Assembly (NCBI RefSeq): GCF_032362555.1
Contig: NC_083513.1
Span: 9,548,001 to 9,612,000 of the forward strand
DNA length: 64,000 nucleotides
From: Amyelois transitella
Taxonomy: Eukaryota > Arthropoda > Insecta > Lepidoptera > Pyralidae
Reading direction: 5' to 3'
Shown: piece after piece, positions 10,557-24,420 of the stretch
Numbering within the stretch: the stretch's first letter is position 1
Layout: the number at the start of each line of letters is the position of its first letter
Made by a program: the position numbers and the translations under genes
Notes under the pieces: generated by a model
What the model was told of the DNA's origin: nothing
The model's database searches: none
The model's input: the letters and a program-made list of their open reading frames with translations, nothing else

Positions 10557-13500
10557 GATATATATGAAAAGTTCCTTTCTTGTGTTAAACTACCTGTTCG
10601 GACTAAAAATGTGATATTTTATTTTGATTTTTTCGCAGTCGTGGCATCGCTTTATCAGTAAGTATCGAATGTAAAGTTAACGTCCTTGTGTGATGTCAGT
10701 ATGTCAAACGTCCATTTACCAATTAGTTTTAAAGTTCCTCCACTGTATATTATTTAAGATATTTTTAATCTGGGACTACTATGCAATGTTGTGCGGTCAT
10801 TTTAACAGAGTTTGTTCTGCGACTCTTCTGATTGGTCGCTTCGGTGTCGTGTTGAGGATCAGTGAGACAGAAGTTTGTGTGCTCGCCTTCAGTTTTGATA
10901 TTTTATCATATATAGTGCCAAACCTATTCTGACGTTTATTTTTGGTATCTCCCTATAAACAGTGATAGGAATATTAACGCGAACTTGAGTTAAGATTACA
11001 CTGTATAATATGTACGCAAAACTGTACGTCTTTGTACCCACCTTGAGAAAATGTCAAAATTGACGGTTCACCGTTTGACAATTGCACAGCCAATCACGAG
11101 TTAGAATGTTTTGTGATTGGTTGAAAAGTTAACAGCAGGTTGAACGTCAATTTCGATTGCGGGTGGTGCGTGTTCGGTATTCTTTATTAACTTGTGTTGG
11201 TAATTCCTTAGGTTAAATAATACTCTACTAACTCTGAAACAAATTGTTGGATACTGTCTAAAGTGATACAAGTATATCAATATATGTATGGGTACCTACG
11301 GCCGGGTATGTAATATAGCTATTTAAATCTATATCAAATAGATATTTGCATTATTTTTGATATCTAATTCTATTGGTGTTTAAGAACTTTGTTGACGAAC
11401 ACTGCCTATGGAGTGAACATCACCGTTTGTGCAATAAAGTAATTTAGTGTTATTGTAAGTGATATTTGACAGATTTCTTGCAATTAGGCTAATCAATTAT
11501 GCCGTAGCTAGGCTATAGACTATTACAGTTTGTTTAACTGTATCTTCCACGCCGTATTTTGACATCTAGGCATTCATAGGTCGAAATTTCTTAAATTCTG
11601 TAATGTAAATTAACGTGTTGATCGGACATATTGTTTTTATTTGATATATCTCTAAGTTTGGTATAAGATACTATAATGTGTTGCATATTGTATTTTGTTG
11701 CTATTTCTTTCTACCGGTACGATCATGACAATTTTCCGATGGAAATTATTCGCATATTGTTTGTGAAATCATCCTCATGTATCATTAGTGTATTAAAATT
11801 AATGTAAGCCCTTAGAATTATCATTTATTTGAATGCCCCGTCTGGGCTGTCTCACTGATCGGTAAATGATGTGTAGTTGGTGTTAGGTCGGCGTTTCTGA
11901 ACGATGGCGAAAGTGGCGCGGTACTCGGTGTGGCGTGGCGAACAAAATGGCGGGCGCGAGCGAGCCGCCCTTAGGTTAATGTGACATTGTGTTCCAACAA
12001 ACTTTTCAGCGAGACAAGAATCCCCCCCTTCCCTTTTACTCAAACGTGTTTTGCGACGTTTCTAGAAGTTGTGTAGGATAATGTAAGTCTTGAGTTTTTT
12101 TTACGAATGGTTCCCAAACGTGACGTTTCCGCTGGACGCTCCCTTTAAATGTAGGTAGGTTAGAGCGGTCGGGACCCTCCGTCAATAGGGATGTATGCGA
12201 ATAATTTTATTCTATGTTTTTGTTTTCTTATTAGAAGATATTTTGGATGATAAGATGTTTTAAGAATTTGTTTGTATGCATTGGTTTTCAAACAACGTAT
12301 TTTCGTTTTTTATACTGAATATGACCAATAAGTGATGAATACTAAACCAAATTCAAAAATTATTTTTCAATCAAGTACATTATTTTTCATTTTAAACAGA
12401 ATCTCAATTTCATCATACAGCTATAACAGCAGAACGTGGCCTTGCAGTCTTTTCAAGACTGTTGGCTATATATACGTGACTATATGAATGTATATAATAT
12501 GTTTAAACAGAAATCCCCGGAAGACATTTGGCATAAAAAATAATCTATATAATCCAGGAGACATCCCTATTGATTGCAATTCACAAAGCAACGTCTTTCG
12601 TTCGCGTTAGGAACAGTATTCGTACGGTGAGCGGTCCGATCAAAAAATATACGAAAAATTAGTTGCATTTTACTTTTTAGTTTAAGATTCTCGATTGACG
12701 TCGGGAGCGTCCGTCGGCGACGCGCTTTTAGTTAGCGGGTAGCTTACTGCCGTAGTACAAATGTATGTATGTATGTATGTGTGTGTCTGTGTCATCTTGT
12801 GTTATGTCTGAATCCCTATGATTGGTTGTATGCACGTGTATATGACAATATATAAAGGAAACACTCCAAAATTTTTAAAGTTGCAATTACTACTTTAGTT
12901 GGAAGTATCGACCATTTTTTTTGTGACGGTGATTTTATCATTAATTAGTATTTTAGATTTGATTAATTTTTTTTTTAATGTTAATAGGAAAGCCGGTGTT
13001 AAATTAAAAGGAGTACTTATCGTTAATGATTCTTGGAGTGTCCTTCACATATTGTGGTTGTTTATATGTTTGTTTATATTACATCATCTTAAACCAGAAA
13101 ATGGTTCAAGTATATCGTTATGCTGAACTTGTGATGGGCATTATGGAAATCTCTTAGAGATCGATGGCTGACAGGTCCCTGGTTCAAAACTAGGTTTGTC
13201 CTTAATCGTGCATCTTTTCAAGCAAAGTTGGACTTTTTAATCGTTTCTTTAAAGATCAATTTCGCTTGATAAGTACGTTGTATGGGCATAAAATGAACAT
13301 TCTTAAGATACTCTGGATGGATTGTAGCTAGGAGCTCGTTCTTGGTTGCGTCTGCTAGAAGCCCATAAATGTATCCTAGTCACAGGCTGGGGCCAAACGA
13401 TCGCTGTTCTTACTGAAATTGTTACTATTGACAGTGAGTGACAGAAAACTTTCATTTGTGATATAATCTATGGCGCATATAACAAAATGGCGGCCGACTG

Positions 13501-15528
13501 TAACACTATTGGTGAGCGTGTGTGCATGAGGCGTTATAATATATACAGTGGGCCGGTATACTATTGGTGCTTAATTTTGCCGTTAACTCCGTCTACCTTT
13601 TTCTACGTCTATGGGAACAATGTATCAATCCGCGATGTTCTATAAAGATACCAAAACTCTAATTTCCTTAGTGTCGTGAAATTATAGCTTCTGATATTTT
13701 TTTCTTATTGGAAAGAACAGCCAGCGTTGAACCCCAGCCACGGACTTACTGTCCTCGTTGTGAACCTTTAGTTGTCTAATCGCATTTAGTTATATATTTA
13801 CAAACAAAATCATATTAACAAAAATTTGGACCACAGCATTAGTTGTTACTACGCTTATTTTGTCCAACTCCTGAATTATTTATATCGAATAATTGATTTT
13901 GAATATTTTTATTCAGTTTATTGTATTATTAATGTGTAAATCAATCTATAGGTGCTGTATTTAATTTTAATTGTGATAGGGATACGCCTCTCTTGTAATC
14001 TATCGGATGAATTGTGAAAAATTGAGCCAAATCATGTAAAGGGTATATTGACATTACGTTTAGGATAAATAAAGTTAAAATGAAGTTTTATACTAATCAA
14101 ATTTTACTACTGAAACTTTATAATTTTTCTAAGTACAGGTAGATTTTAAAGTCATATCATGTCGATGATCTAGTTCTTGTGTAATGTAGGATTCTAAGAC
14201 TGTTGTTATGTCTGTGTGTCGGTGCTGTTCCGCTTCTGTACTTACAACAAAGCACAAATACAGAGGTTTATACCTGCCAAATGAAGGTATAGATAGCAAG
14301 GAATCATTATTAATATATTTAACTCGCTCATGCTAAACAAATCTTGTTGATTGATACCATAAACCAGTAGTTACACACAGAATAAAATAAAGTAAAAATT
14401 ACAATAGCGCACATTATAATATTTACAATGGCGGAACAACACTAGCTATGACATTTCAACTCGCCTTCATTTCTCTAAATTTAAGTTTGTAACAACTCAA
14501 AATGTTTTCTCGGTGTTTGTATAAAAATAGTAATAGCAACTGTCACATGTTCTTATGATGCATAATATGTATGTCTGGATCCAAACGAAACATTAAGGTA
14601 GTGTGTTAAGAATTATGAATTGGCATTCAGTGCCGGTCGTATTCTGGGTCATACTTACGCTAGCGTCGACAGCACTAACGCTCAAAATTGATAAATTTTA
14701 AAAATTAATTAAATTTCAGTTTGGTTTTCTTTTTGTTCATAAAACATTAAATTTAAAGATTATTAGGAATTTTGTTAGCTTTAATTAGAGTACGTTCACA
14801 GAAATCAGGGAATTGTGTAGAAACAATACACAGTTGCTTATGATTTTTCATTTTCTAAGTAGAAGCGAAGTGTCGTCGGCGCGTTTCGCGAATCCTTATC
14901 CTGTTTTACATAAACAAGTACAGACTAGGTTGACTATTAGATTAACAGTATTGATATAAACCAACAGAACACTACGATGCGTAAGTATCGCTTATGAATA
15001 ATGAGAGCTTTATTGTAACATGTTTATCTTATTTGTAGTAGAACATATATGATCTCTTTATTTTTAATAGAATTTCGATGGACATTTTTACTTAATAGTT
15101 GTAGCGGTGTGTAGTATTGAAATAGCGGGTTTCCGTCGCACTACACGTTTGTGTTGTGCTTCAACGGCGGTTGAAAGGCATCATTTAATATCGGACATAT
15201 TTATGAAACATGCTGTTTATCTAAAATATATGTGAAGTGCTATTGTTTGCCTACTATCCGAGAAAATGTGGACATATTTAATACTATATTGACAGTCTTT
15301 AATATCAAAAATGTTGTAATAAAATCAATATAATAAATTTTAATGATGTTTCGACAGCCGCCGTTGCATTTCAGAATGTTACAAAGCAAGTCTCACACAA
15401 AATTGTCATCTTTTCATCATAATGCATAGTTGAAACTTCTCCAGTATTCTATCATAATTGGCTCAGTTTTTTTCGATGGATCTTCTTCATTATAAAATGC
15501 AATTTAATTTAGTATTATAATATTTCGT

Positions 15529-15722
15529 TGTAAATATCATTTTGTATTATGGTCCATTTCGTGTACGTATGTAAATAATTAATCGATTTCTAAAGAAGTA
15601 AAATGTTTTTGTGACGTGGTATGGGAAGTTTCAACTATATGTGTGCGTTTTTTAATTTTTATAGATTCGAATTTACCAAGAGAAGCCTTCATGTTGTCTG
15701 CTGTGTATTTTATTTGTAAATA
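15529..15722 (+). promoter_or_regulatory. Cluster of three TGTAAATA (Pumilio-type) boxes
   Basis: TGTAAATA occurs at 15529-15536, 15570-15577 and 15715-15722; a single further copy is at 9771. This is the RNA recognition motif of Pumilio proteins, which recruit CCR4-NOT. The boxes count only if the twin transcript reaches this far. Confidence 0.35.
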
Positions 15723-16924
15723 TGTAATTTGGATAACAATTGATGCTAAACAACGAGCGAGCCGTCGCATATTGTCAGCCGTCTGGACTTCTGCGCACAC
15801 TGACAAACATACACGAGAAACAGTTTATTGTTAAGATCTAGAATTAGTAACTTATTTTGAATAATTTCCAGTAACAAAACATTCAGCAAAGATTGTTTGG
15901 TATGGTTTTTTCTTGCAATAGGTATAATGTTTATAATAGTAAAAAAATGAGTGACATAATCACAATAATCTTTTACAAATTGAAAATCATAACTTCTATT
16001 CATAAACGGAAAGTCTAGCTATAACTTAAAAATGTACTTACATACCTACAATTTATGACTTTCAAATGCTGTAATTTTTTGGTGGGAAGTATAAAAAATG
16101 AGTTACTACCTTATGTTGCATCAAACATACATTCCACAGGTCCTATCGAATAAGCTCAATGCAAAAGACTGTTTGAGACTTTAAAACATTATGATATCAT
16201 TGATAATGAGAAAAATATTTTCTGAGGCACCTTGACGACTTTATAAAATGTGTACCTAATGGTGATTTAATGATAAGATCCAATGTTTAACTCACTAGTA
16301 TGTAAGGACAAATGCTTTACGTCACTGTGATAGACAATACAAATTTATCTGAGAGACACCATGGGCATTTATGTGAAATTAAGAAATTGATATATACGGA
16401 CTACATTACTCTCAGCTTGACATGCACCACTGGAGAAACTGAAAAATTTATTCACTGACTTACCGTCATTTGTTTTAAATCTAATTTTTTTTATTGTTGT
16501 CTTTTTTCGCACTCCTGGCTTGTAGTGAAAATATAACCGAGACAAATGCCAGCCGGATAAGGACTTTTCCCAAGATTTGTAATTTTAATATTAATGTAAG
16601 TACGCTAAAGTTGACAATGGAAGTCTTAAGACCTTAATTAAAATTATTAAAAAAATATCAAAGGTTTCACTTGTGGTGTATTGTTAATTTATGTGTAAAA
16701 TCAAGTACAAAGCGTATGTGCAGAAGTTCGAAGGCTCGAACAGTGCTCGAGCGGTGTGTGTGTGTGAGTGCAGGTGTGCGTCTGGCGGCGCGTGTGAGCC
16801 GCGGCCCGCGTCTCGCTGTTCTGTTTGTTGATACATTATGTATATTTGAATAAATCAAATTATAAGAGAATATGAATTTTAAAATTTGTTTTATTTACCT
16901 GAAAAATAATAAACTTTATGCATA

Positions 16925-17130
16925 TAGTTACGTTTATATCTCTTGCGGAGAAGGCAGACCAACAGTCTTGAAGACAGAAAGGCCATGTTCAGCTTAAGAT
17001 GGTATCGAGATAAAAATAGTGACAGGTTGCTAGCCCATCGCCTACAAGAGGAATCCCTAGCCTATCCCCCAGTCTCTTATTACGACATATGTGGAGTGGT
17101 TCAATTCATAAGTGCCGGAAAGAACTCGGC
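16925..17130 (-). mobile_element. (TATG)n SINE, diverged
   Basis: The body is recognisable (aatagtgacaggttgctagc and nearby blocks) with substitutions and deletions. It marks the end of the repeat-poor stretch. Confidence 0.75.
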
Positions 17131-17478
17131 CTAAAAAGAAAACAAGACAGGTTTTCTCCAGGATTTTCTCTTTTAATCCAGGATCATAGTTAGTTCAGGC
17201 GCAATGGACTCTAGTGGTGTAAATAATAATGTAAAATCAAGTACAGAGTGTATGTAACTCAAATCTATAGGACCAATTTTGACGAAATTTGCAACAGATA
17301 GACAAGGCCTTCAGGAGTTTTACCGGAGGAGTAGGCATTTTTTCTGGAATTTTCAATATAAGGGTTTCTCCGCGCAAACGCTAGTATAGCATAAATTCCC
17401 AATTAAACTCTTCTAATTAAGACAATGAATTTAGTATTTACATTTTTATTACATACCTACACAATATAGCTAAAACAT

Positions 17479-18666
17479 CTAAATATATTTGAACACCACA
17501 TCTTTGAAGCTGTCAACTGTCTGCAACTCCAAGGTGACGGGGCATTGCAACCAGTTTGCTAACATTTCCTCAGTGTAGCCTAACAGGAAATACATCTTTG
17601 TTGGAGACACGGCTCTCCTTATGATAGCTGCCACTCTGATGTGGTTGAATTGTCGCTTTATGATGACCTGCAAAGAAAAATATATAATCTGTATGACAAA
17701 AGGGCTACTATAAGACCAAATCATGGTAATAAATAGTAGGGACTCAAATCAGCAACTAACTTTTATCTTCATTTTGTGTTTGGGAGGCTTGTAAGTAAAT
17801 ACATAAAATCATCATTTCTTGGAGACAAAATCACAATCTCCGCATATATCTTTTGTTATCCACAATTGATGTCAGGAAATTAAAATAAGTGTATGTAAAA
17901 ATGAATTGTTCTCAAATTTACCAAGAACCTGTGTATATTAAGTACCTACGCAACAATTAAATGACATACTCTCCAGAGTATTGAGGATATAAAGGGGGCA
18001 AACATCAGGAGGAAGAATTAAATTACTTAAACATACCTCACTACAAACTAAGCCATGCCAGGTTCCAGTCATAAACCGTCTGATAAATTCATCTTCTACA
18101 GTTGTTTCAGACCTGCGAAGGCCGTCTTTCAAGTTAGCTGCAATTTAAAAAATATTTTGCTTTTTGTATATTACATTGCATTGAAGTACTTATAATCAAG
18201 ATAACTCAATTAACAAGTTTTCCTTATCCTGAAGAGGTCCATCTTTGATCAGAATTGGGTAAGTTGTGTTATTACACAGACAAACCCATGTCTTACTTTT
18301 TACACCTATTTTTGAGAAAACTTTTAGGTTAAGTATTTGCTATACTAATATTATCTGGAAACGTACATGTATTCCAAGAGTTCCACGACTTCCTATGAGC
18401 GATATAGTGTGGTGGGTTTGCCATTTCATATGTCAGTGGTCTGTCCCGCTTCTTGGTGATTCTATATTTTCCAGAAACGACTCGACATAATGGAGCTGAC
18501 GTGTGGAGCTGCGATGCTAATATAGGCGACCATTGTGAGCACAGGGACTTCTGAAAGAAAATATGAGCGATACTTTAGTAGTAATTTGATATTGTTTGGT
18601 TATTTTGACGTAGGTATATTAATCAAACTAACTTACCTGGGCTAATTTGATAAGAGAAGTGTTCAT
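17479..18666 (-). CDS. mRpS24: Mitochondrial ribosomal protein S24 (uS3m family)
   Basis: This is a component of the small subunit of the mitochondrial ribosome. Four exons on the minus strand join in phase: 18637-18666 (ATG at 18666), 18367-18550, 18037-18137 and 17479-17667 (stop TAG), giving 167 residues, the usual family length. Family blocks are clear: RPLTYEMANPPHYIAHRKSW, TVEDEFIRRFMTGTW and MYFLLGYTEEML, ending in VVFKYI. The N-terminus is rich in Ser, Leu and Gln without acidic residues, as expected of a mitochondrial presequence. A poly(A) signal reads on the minus strand at 17450-17445, about 30 bases after the stop. It converges tail to tail with twin. Splice sites are standard (GTAAGT, GTACGT, GTATGT). 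Confidence 0.94.
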
Positions 18667-20335
18667 TGTTATTTATCTAATTCTGGTGCTAAACAATTAA
18701 ATGTAGTTCATGTAATTTTATTACCTATTTCCCCAAAAGAAATTTCATTTGTATTTCTACAAATTTAAAAGTTAGGTTATCAAATTTTCAAATAAATTTG
18801 TCATTGTCTTATATAAGTTGACATGACAATGACGTATATTTGAAGTCTGAGACGAAGATATTACGAATGAACTTCATGACCAATATCTCTATATAGTCCC
18901 AAAAAACTGAATTTCAGTGAAATTGTTCAAAATATCATTATAAACAATGTGAAGAAGTTCCCCATTATTCTCGTGTATGGAGATTTTTTTATTCAAGGTC
19001 AAAGGTGAAAAAAAAATGAGTTTTTCGTGATTTTCAGCAAAACGGTAATATTTATCATAAAAATGCCTCAGGCAAAAATTGTAGATCATATAATTATCTA
19101 TAAAAAATTTTTCGTATCAATATTTCTTTACTTACGAGCCAACGTTACTATTAAAAAACTTATAAAAAAAACGAAAATGATTCAAAAGTTATAAAAAAAA
19201 ACCGCTAAGTACTAGTCCTCATAGGTGGTGTGGAAACGTGTGCATATTATGACGATAACAACTTTTATAACTTACTTACTTACTTATAGGGTACCTACTT
19301 CATATGTACCTAACAAATTATCACAACAAAGTTTCTTCCCTCGTCTGTCTCTATGTATGTATGTATGCTTAGATTTTTAAAACTATACAATTTTGCCCGT
19401 ATCTAACCGGAGCGGGTCGCTAGAGACCTACCTATTTTTAAGACTATTGGTTATGCCTACCCCGTACCTAAGGGATAAATACATGATATTAGTACTTATG
19501 TTTAAATAATTCAAATTTATGAAGTAGGTTGTTTGCTAAAATATAAATAGTAGGTACCTTCTCTACAAAAACTCACCTAAAAAGGCGGTGAATTTAAGTA
19601 CACGGCATTCATTCTTCGTATAACTTTGATAAACATTTTATTTTTGGCTATAAAATAGCAGGTAGGTACCACAATCTTTTATAACCTGCATTACGTAAGC
19701 TGATTTTAAGCAAAGCCACATAAATGAGGACTGGAAACGTAGTGCAGATTGTTTTGTGTGACAGATTATCTTATTTTCCGCTTGAAAAGTTGACTAAGTT
19801 TATTATGCTGACGCCAAATGGATAGTTCAAGACTTTTTTGTGAGTCATCTTCATTGTGACGTTTGTTTTATCCCGGTTTTGATTACCCACAAGACGATCA
19901 TGATGAACGTTGCTTAACCAGGACTCATGCATGAGCACGAAAGTCAGTCAGTCACCTGATCTATTATCCTAAGTCATTAATAACCGATAGTTACCTTCTC
20001 CTTTTTAGGTAATTAACGAGTTATTCGGAAAACAGACATTTATCTATGTGAGTAGGTACTAGTCTATACTAGTATAGGTCGCAATTTCGAGATTAAAGAT
20101 TTTCTTATGCTTTATAAGAAGAGATAACAAATTCGTTCTTCATTATTAACCTAGCATTAAAATAGGCCAAATCGAACCAAAGCACATGGGCAATATAAAT
20201 AATTTATGAGATGAATTTTATTATCCAGTACTTAATAGTTAATTAAATAACTACTTCCTTAATCACGCTTTTACAGTATCGCTTACCAATTATTTTCTAT
20301 CGGACCGTGACAGAAACAAATTCAAAGAATAAGAA
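18667..20335. other. Spacer between mRpS24 and the LDLa gene
   Basis: The mRpS24 promoter must lie just above 18667 on the minus strand. A worn SINE tail sits near 19428-19490, with a short TATG run near 19353. I recognise no gene. Confidence 0.5.
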
Positions 20336-23300
20336 ATGAGATTTTGTTATTTGGTATATCATCTACTCTACCTAATATCTTGGTCCTATGGTAAGTTTGT
20401 TCATAATTTGCAAGCCTGAACTAAGTATTTTATAAACATTGAACTAACTTTGTCACAAATATTATAGGTGAGGATGATAACATTAAGAAAAAAATGGCAG
20501 ATGCGATAATACGAAAGTTGTATAATTTAACAACTAATAACATATTCGCCAATGGCACAGTAGAAGAAAGAAATAATGCATGGAACATTTTTGAGGATAG
20601 GCTGAAAGCAGTGTCACAAAAAAGATATGGCCCTGATACAGGCAAATATATTGATTTGATTATGCACGGCATAAAGGCAATGTCATCAAACGTTTCGCCA
20701 CGTTTGGTAGGTGAGCCGCATGTAATGCGAAAAAATGTTAATACTGATAAAAACAATGGTTTTAAGCTACATGAAGGCTATAGCGATAATACTGTTGATG
20801 AAATTGTTAATGCTGCTAACTTTGAAAATAAAAAGGAATCTGTTAGAAGCGTAGCGTTAAAGCTAAAGAACATAGTGGACAGTTATAACGATAAAACTGA
20901 CGATCAAACTATTCATGTTTCTAATACTGAAAATAAACAAGCTGTTGTTAAAAAAATAACGAATAAGCTAAAGACCTTAGCGGAAGGTTTATACGATAAA
21001 AATTTTGACCAAAAACATATAATCGAATCTATAAAACAAAAAGTAATGAATATGATATTAAAGAAACATCCTGCTAGTAAAGGTCAAAGAAATGTAAAAG
21101 AATTGGGTCGCCGTCTATCTAATGTTATAGAAATGGTAGTTCATACCGTCATATCGAATTTCAGTAAAGTACAGGATAACGGGCTAAGATATGATAAATC
21201 GGAGGCAGAATCTTATTTGAATAAAGTAAATGAGGAAAAAGCAAAAGATCGAGATTTGTCCGTAATGGTAATGCGCGATGGAAATAGTTTTATTACAGAT
21301 ATCCCTTTTTATGACGATTTCAAAGGAGTTACAAGTACAGTCAACTGCGATGCACTGACGGATAAAGTTTGCACAGCTTTGAAATTCACGAATAAATTGC
21401 TTTGTCCATTGGATGGTAAAAAAATATCTATAGAACGGCTTTGTGATGGGGTAAACGATTGTGTTGATCGACATGATGAACGAAATTGCATTCGACAAGG
21501 TAGGTATGATTTAAATATTTTTTTAAAGTACTTAGTTATTTTGATGTTTTAAATTAATTTATTGCAGTGATAACTATAGAACATGAATAGTTTTTAATCT
21601 TTGCTAAAAAGATATAGGTACAATTTATGATTTACTATTGTCTAAATTAATTTTCAATTCACAATAATTACATTTTTTCGACCTCTGTTGTGAAGCTTCT
21701 TGCTTAATGATAGTAAAAATACAAACTGTGTTTAGATTGAACTGGGTCTTGGACGTATATTTACGTATCTCTATACTTATTACATTATATTGAATTAGTT
21801 GAGTTAAATATCCCCAACACAATAACACAAGTCTTAACGAACTTACTTTGGGACTCGCTCCATTTATGTAATTTGATGGAATATTTTTAAGCTATCGACA
21901 AAATAAAAGATGCAAGGAGATTAATATCACACGTGGAAGAATCTGTTATTAAGAACTGTGCGAACACGCATGTCGACAACACATTACTAAGCAAGCAGAG
22001 TGATATCTTGGGCGCAGTATTGCAATCAGAACTTAATTTTTTGAAAAGACATGCGGGAAACAATAGTGATGATAATTTTGGAGCTCCTGAAGTGGTTAAA
22101 AAGACTGTCAATGAAGTTGCGATGGTTTTGAGTTCGCTCTCTACTGGTTTAGAAGGGTCCTTATGTCCTCGTTACTATGGTCAGGATGAAGAAGATGTCG
22201 CCGTTGATCAGAAAAATGTTTTATCTCTAACTGGTGGTGATAAAAATGATCCATTCGAAGATCTTAACCCACAGAGCACGCCGGCACGATCGACTTTGGC
22301 AAATAAGTGTGTATGCGATAAAGGTTTTTGTTCTGACATTAACTGTAGCCAAATGTGTCACCTTGTATGTTGGCAAAAACATAGTCTTGGTCATTGGGGG
22401 TGCGTATCGGTAGACGGAAGCACAACTGTATCGCTGAATGTGTTGTGTGATGGTAAAACTGATTGCTATGATCACAGTGACGAAGAAGATTGCTCCGTAG
22501 GTAAACATTTTTTTATTACTAGGTTGTAAGCTTCTACACGATTTAAATTTACCCAGTTACTAGTGTGATTGCTTTATGTTTTATGTTGAAACTGGCACTT
22601 AACTGAGAGATTCTAGTCCTATATGTATTATAACATGTTTTAGGTGATTTATCAAGATTTCAAGCTATCACCATTTACGACGATGTCCTCACAGACTTGG
22701 CGTTGAAAGCTCAAGCTGCTGACATGAAATTTATCCGTAACAACCTACTATCATTGCGCGCCAGCGTTTCTTATTTACAAAAAGTCACCACTCAGGCCAG
22801 ACCGCAACTGGAACATGTAAAAACTGTCCGAGATTTGTGTTTTTCGACGCTAATTTCTACATACAACAAGGTTTTAAGCAAAGGCAATATTCAGAGTTTG
22901 GATGATATACATCATTATTTGTTAACATTAAATCAGAAATTGATTTCGGCGTTGAAGCGCTCTCATACTGGCAATGACAAGATTGTAACTTTGGAAGGGT
23001 GTTATTGCAGTAAGAACCGTTGCACTTTGGCGAAGTGTTCCAAGCAGTGCGAACGAGCATGTGCTGTAGAATCGCGGTTAATCAAATACAGTTGTGACGG
23101 AACTTCCAAGAGCGCCGTCTTCGTGCCTTCTAACGCACTCTGCAATGGAAAGGAGAATTGTCCAAGAGGCGAAGATGAAGTAGACTGCAAGAAAGGTTTG
23201 TATTATAACGGATCATAACTTTACAAGTCATGGATTTCCTCGTTTATAACTTGACTTGTTATTTCAAAAACGTACGATTATAATCGGAGTTTTGTAACAA

Positions 23301-23899
23301 ACTGATTTACTTTTTAGAACTCTATTGAAAGTAAGTACCTACGATGTTAAATATGAATTTGCAGAATCTTGTCGAGCCCACCATCTGGTTGTTTTACGAC
23401 ATGACCTTAACAGAGTTGGTGATAAGGAAAGAGGAACAGCTTTGGGAGCAGTTTTGGATGCTTGGAAAACGAAGGTTTGTTTATCCTATACCTTTAAGAC
23501 ATTTTCTCATATTACCACAAGAATTATTTTCTATCTTTGGATCGCAAGATTTGCTATAGGTATCTGCACAAGGGTGTTTTTCAAGTCCATTAACACACTT
23601 AGTTGCTTCAATGTCCAGAACCCGCTCACCGATATTTTTATTCCTGATAGGTTTTCGCATCTTTATATTTGATTTAATCAATTAATAATGATATTTTCCA
23701 GATGGAAACCACATTGCGTGTAGCGGAAGGCAGTGGTCGTCCGACATTGTCGATGGTTAGAGAAGTCATAGACTCCTTGACCCGAGACTTGGTAGCTACT
23801 TATTCTGCAATACAAAGCAATAAAAATGAGAACGTGGTTTTCAAGACGTTCTTCGATCTGTCGCAGCGTGTGTTAAGAGTATTAAAGACTTGTCAGTAA
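20336..23899 (+). CDS. Secreted multidomain protein with three LDLa modules, function unknown
   Basis: Six exons join in phase: 20336-20390, 20468-21499, 21892-22500, 22644-23195, 23365-23474 and 23702-23899, giving about 851 residues. Exon 1 encodes a signal peptide (MRFCYLVYHLLYLISWSYG). The mature part alternates long charged, helix-prone blocks with LDL-receptor class A modules near residues 310-360, 500-563 and 690-748. Each module ends in a calcium-binding type signature such as CDGVNDCVDRHDERNC or CDGKTDCYDHSDEEDC. Modules 2 and 3 carry extra cysteines in front. Each module closes one exon, and a last Cys-poor block ends in LKTCQ. In block 1 a unit of about 37 residues is repeated (NFENKKESV, then NTENKQAVV). 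There is no protease domain or membrane segment. I do not recognise the family; modular shuffling by phase-1 exons is evident. Confidence 0.85.
21737..21875 (+). mobile_element. tRNA-headed SINE, 3' body only
   Basis: The sequence from actgggtcttgga to the catttatgtaattt-like end matches the body of the element at 1277, heavily mutated. It lies in intron 2 of the LDLa gene. Confidence 0.55.
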
Positions 23900-24420
23900 A
23901 TTTCGGGACTTTTATTTTGCTGAGGGTTTAAATATCACAATAATCCAGCTCGACAGACGACGGAGTAGAATGTAGGTATAAGGGCGTGGTCGGATCTTTA
24001 ACCATTATATTTTAGATATAATGAACTTTCTTCTAGATATGGGTATAAAGAACCTATCGTGTATACCTACCTATGCAATCTTAAATTTTACCAACTATGA
24101 GATACAAGTACACTACAGGAGTATTAAGTGCTCAATTTTGACGTCTAGTTGTAGGAAGATTCCGACAATATTCCCTAAAATATTCTCCTTAAAAAGACAT
24201 TCCTATGAATTGAATTTCTTTGTTTGAAAATCACAGTCTTTCATAATACTTTCAAAGAACGCTATGAACTGAATATGAATAATACCTATACGTGTGTGCG
24301 TTAGTTTCTTTACACCTTTACTCATACATACGTTACTCATACATTGTCAAGATAAGATATAGGTGTTTTCGGTCAGCATTCGCGCCTCACGATTAAAAGA
24401 GTATTTCTATCGACAGGATC
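23900..24420. other. Spacer between the LDLa gene and DM9 gene A
   Basis: I see no gene. The part just before 24421 contains GATA-type motifs (24349-24359) and a TCAG initiator-like site (24373), described separately. Confidence 0.5.
24349..24376 (+). promoter_or_regulatory. GATA-type motif and initiator upstream of DM9 gene A
   Basis: AAGATAAGATA (24349-24359) holds two overlapping WGATAR sites. A TCAG initiator-like site lies at 24373, about 48 bases before the ATG. The arrangement resembles that of the second DM9 gene. Confidence 0.35.

Larger units (their letters stand above)
8161..17478 (+). other. Long 3' UTR of twin and spacer to mRpS24
   Basis: No gene was recognised. The stretch is AT-rich and nearly free of SINEs up to 16.9 kb, apart from a tail fragment at 12400-12495. 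Candidate poly(A) signals AATAAA occur at 9535 and about 10150, 11437, 14384 and 16851. Three TGTAAATA boxes cluster at 15529, 15570 and 15715. A SINE on the minus strand (16925-17130) and a LINE-like fragment (about 17255-17385) fill the last part. GC-richer islands sit near 11870-12010 and 12600-12740. Low repeat density suits a conserved long 3' UTR, but the true transcript end is unknown. Confidence 0.5.

Noticed and set aside
11852-12043. GC-rich minus-strand frame and ATGGCG boxes (11903, 11944, 13485) as a hidden gene or Polycomb-type element
   Set aside because: No splice structure or protein resemblance, and the motif is too short to support a regulatory call.
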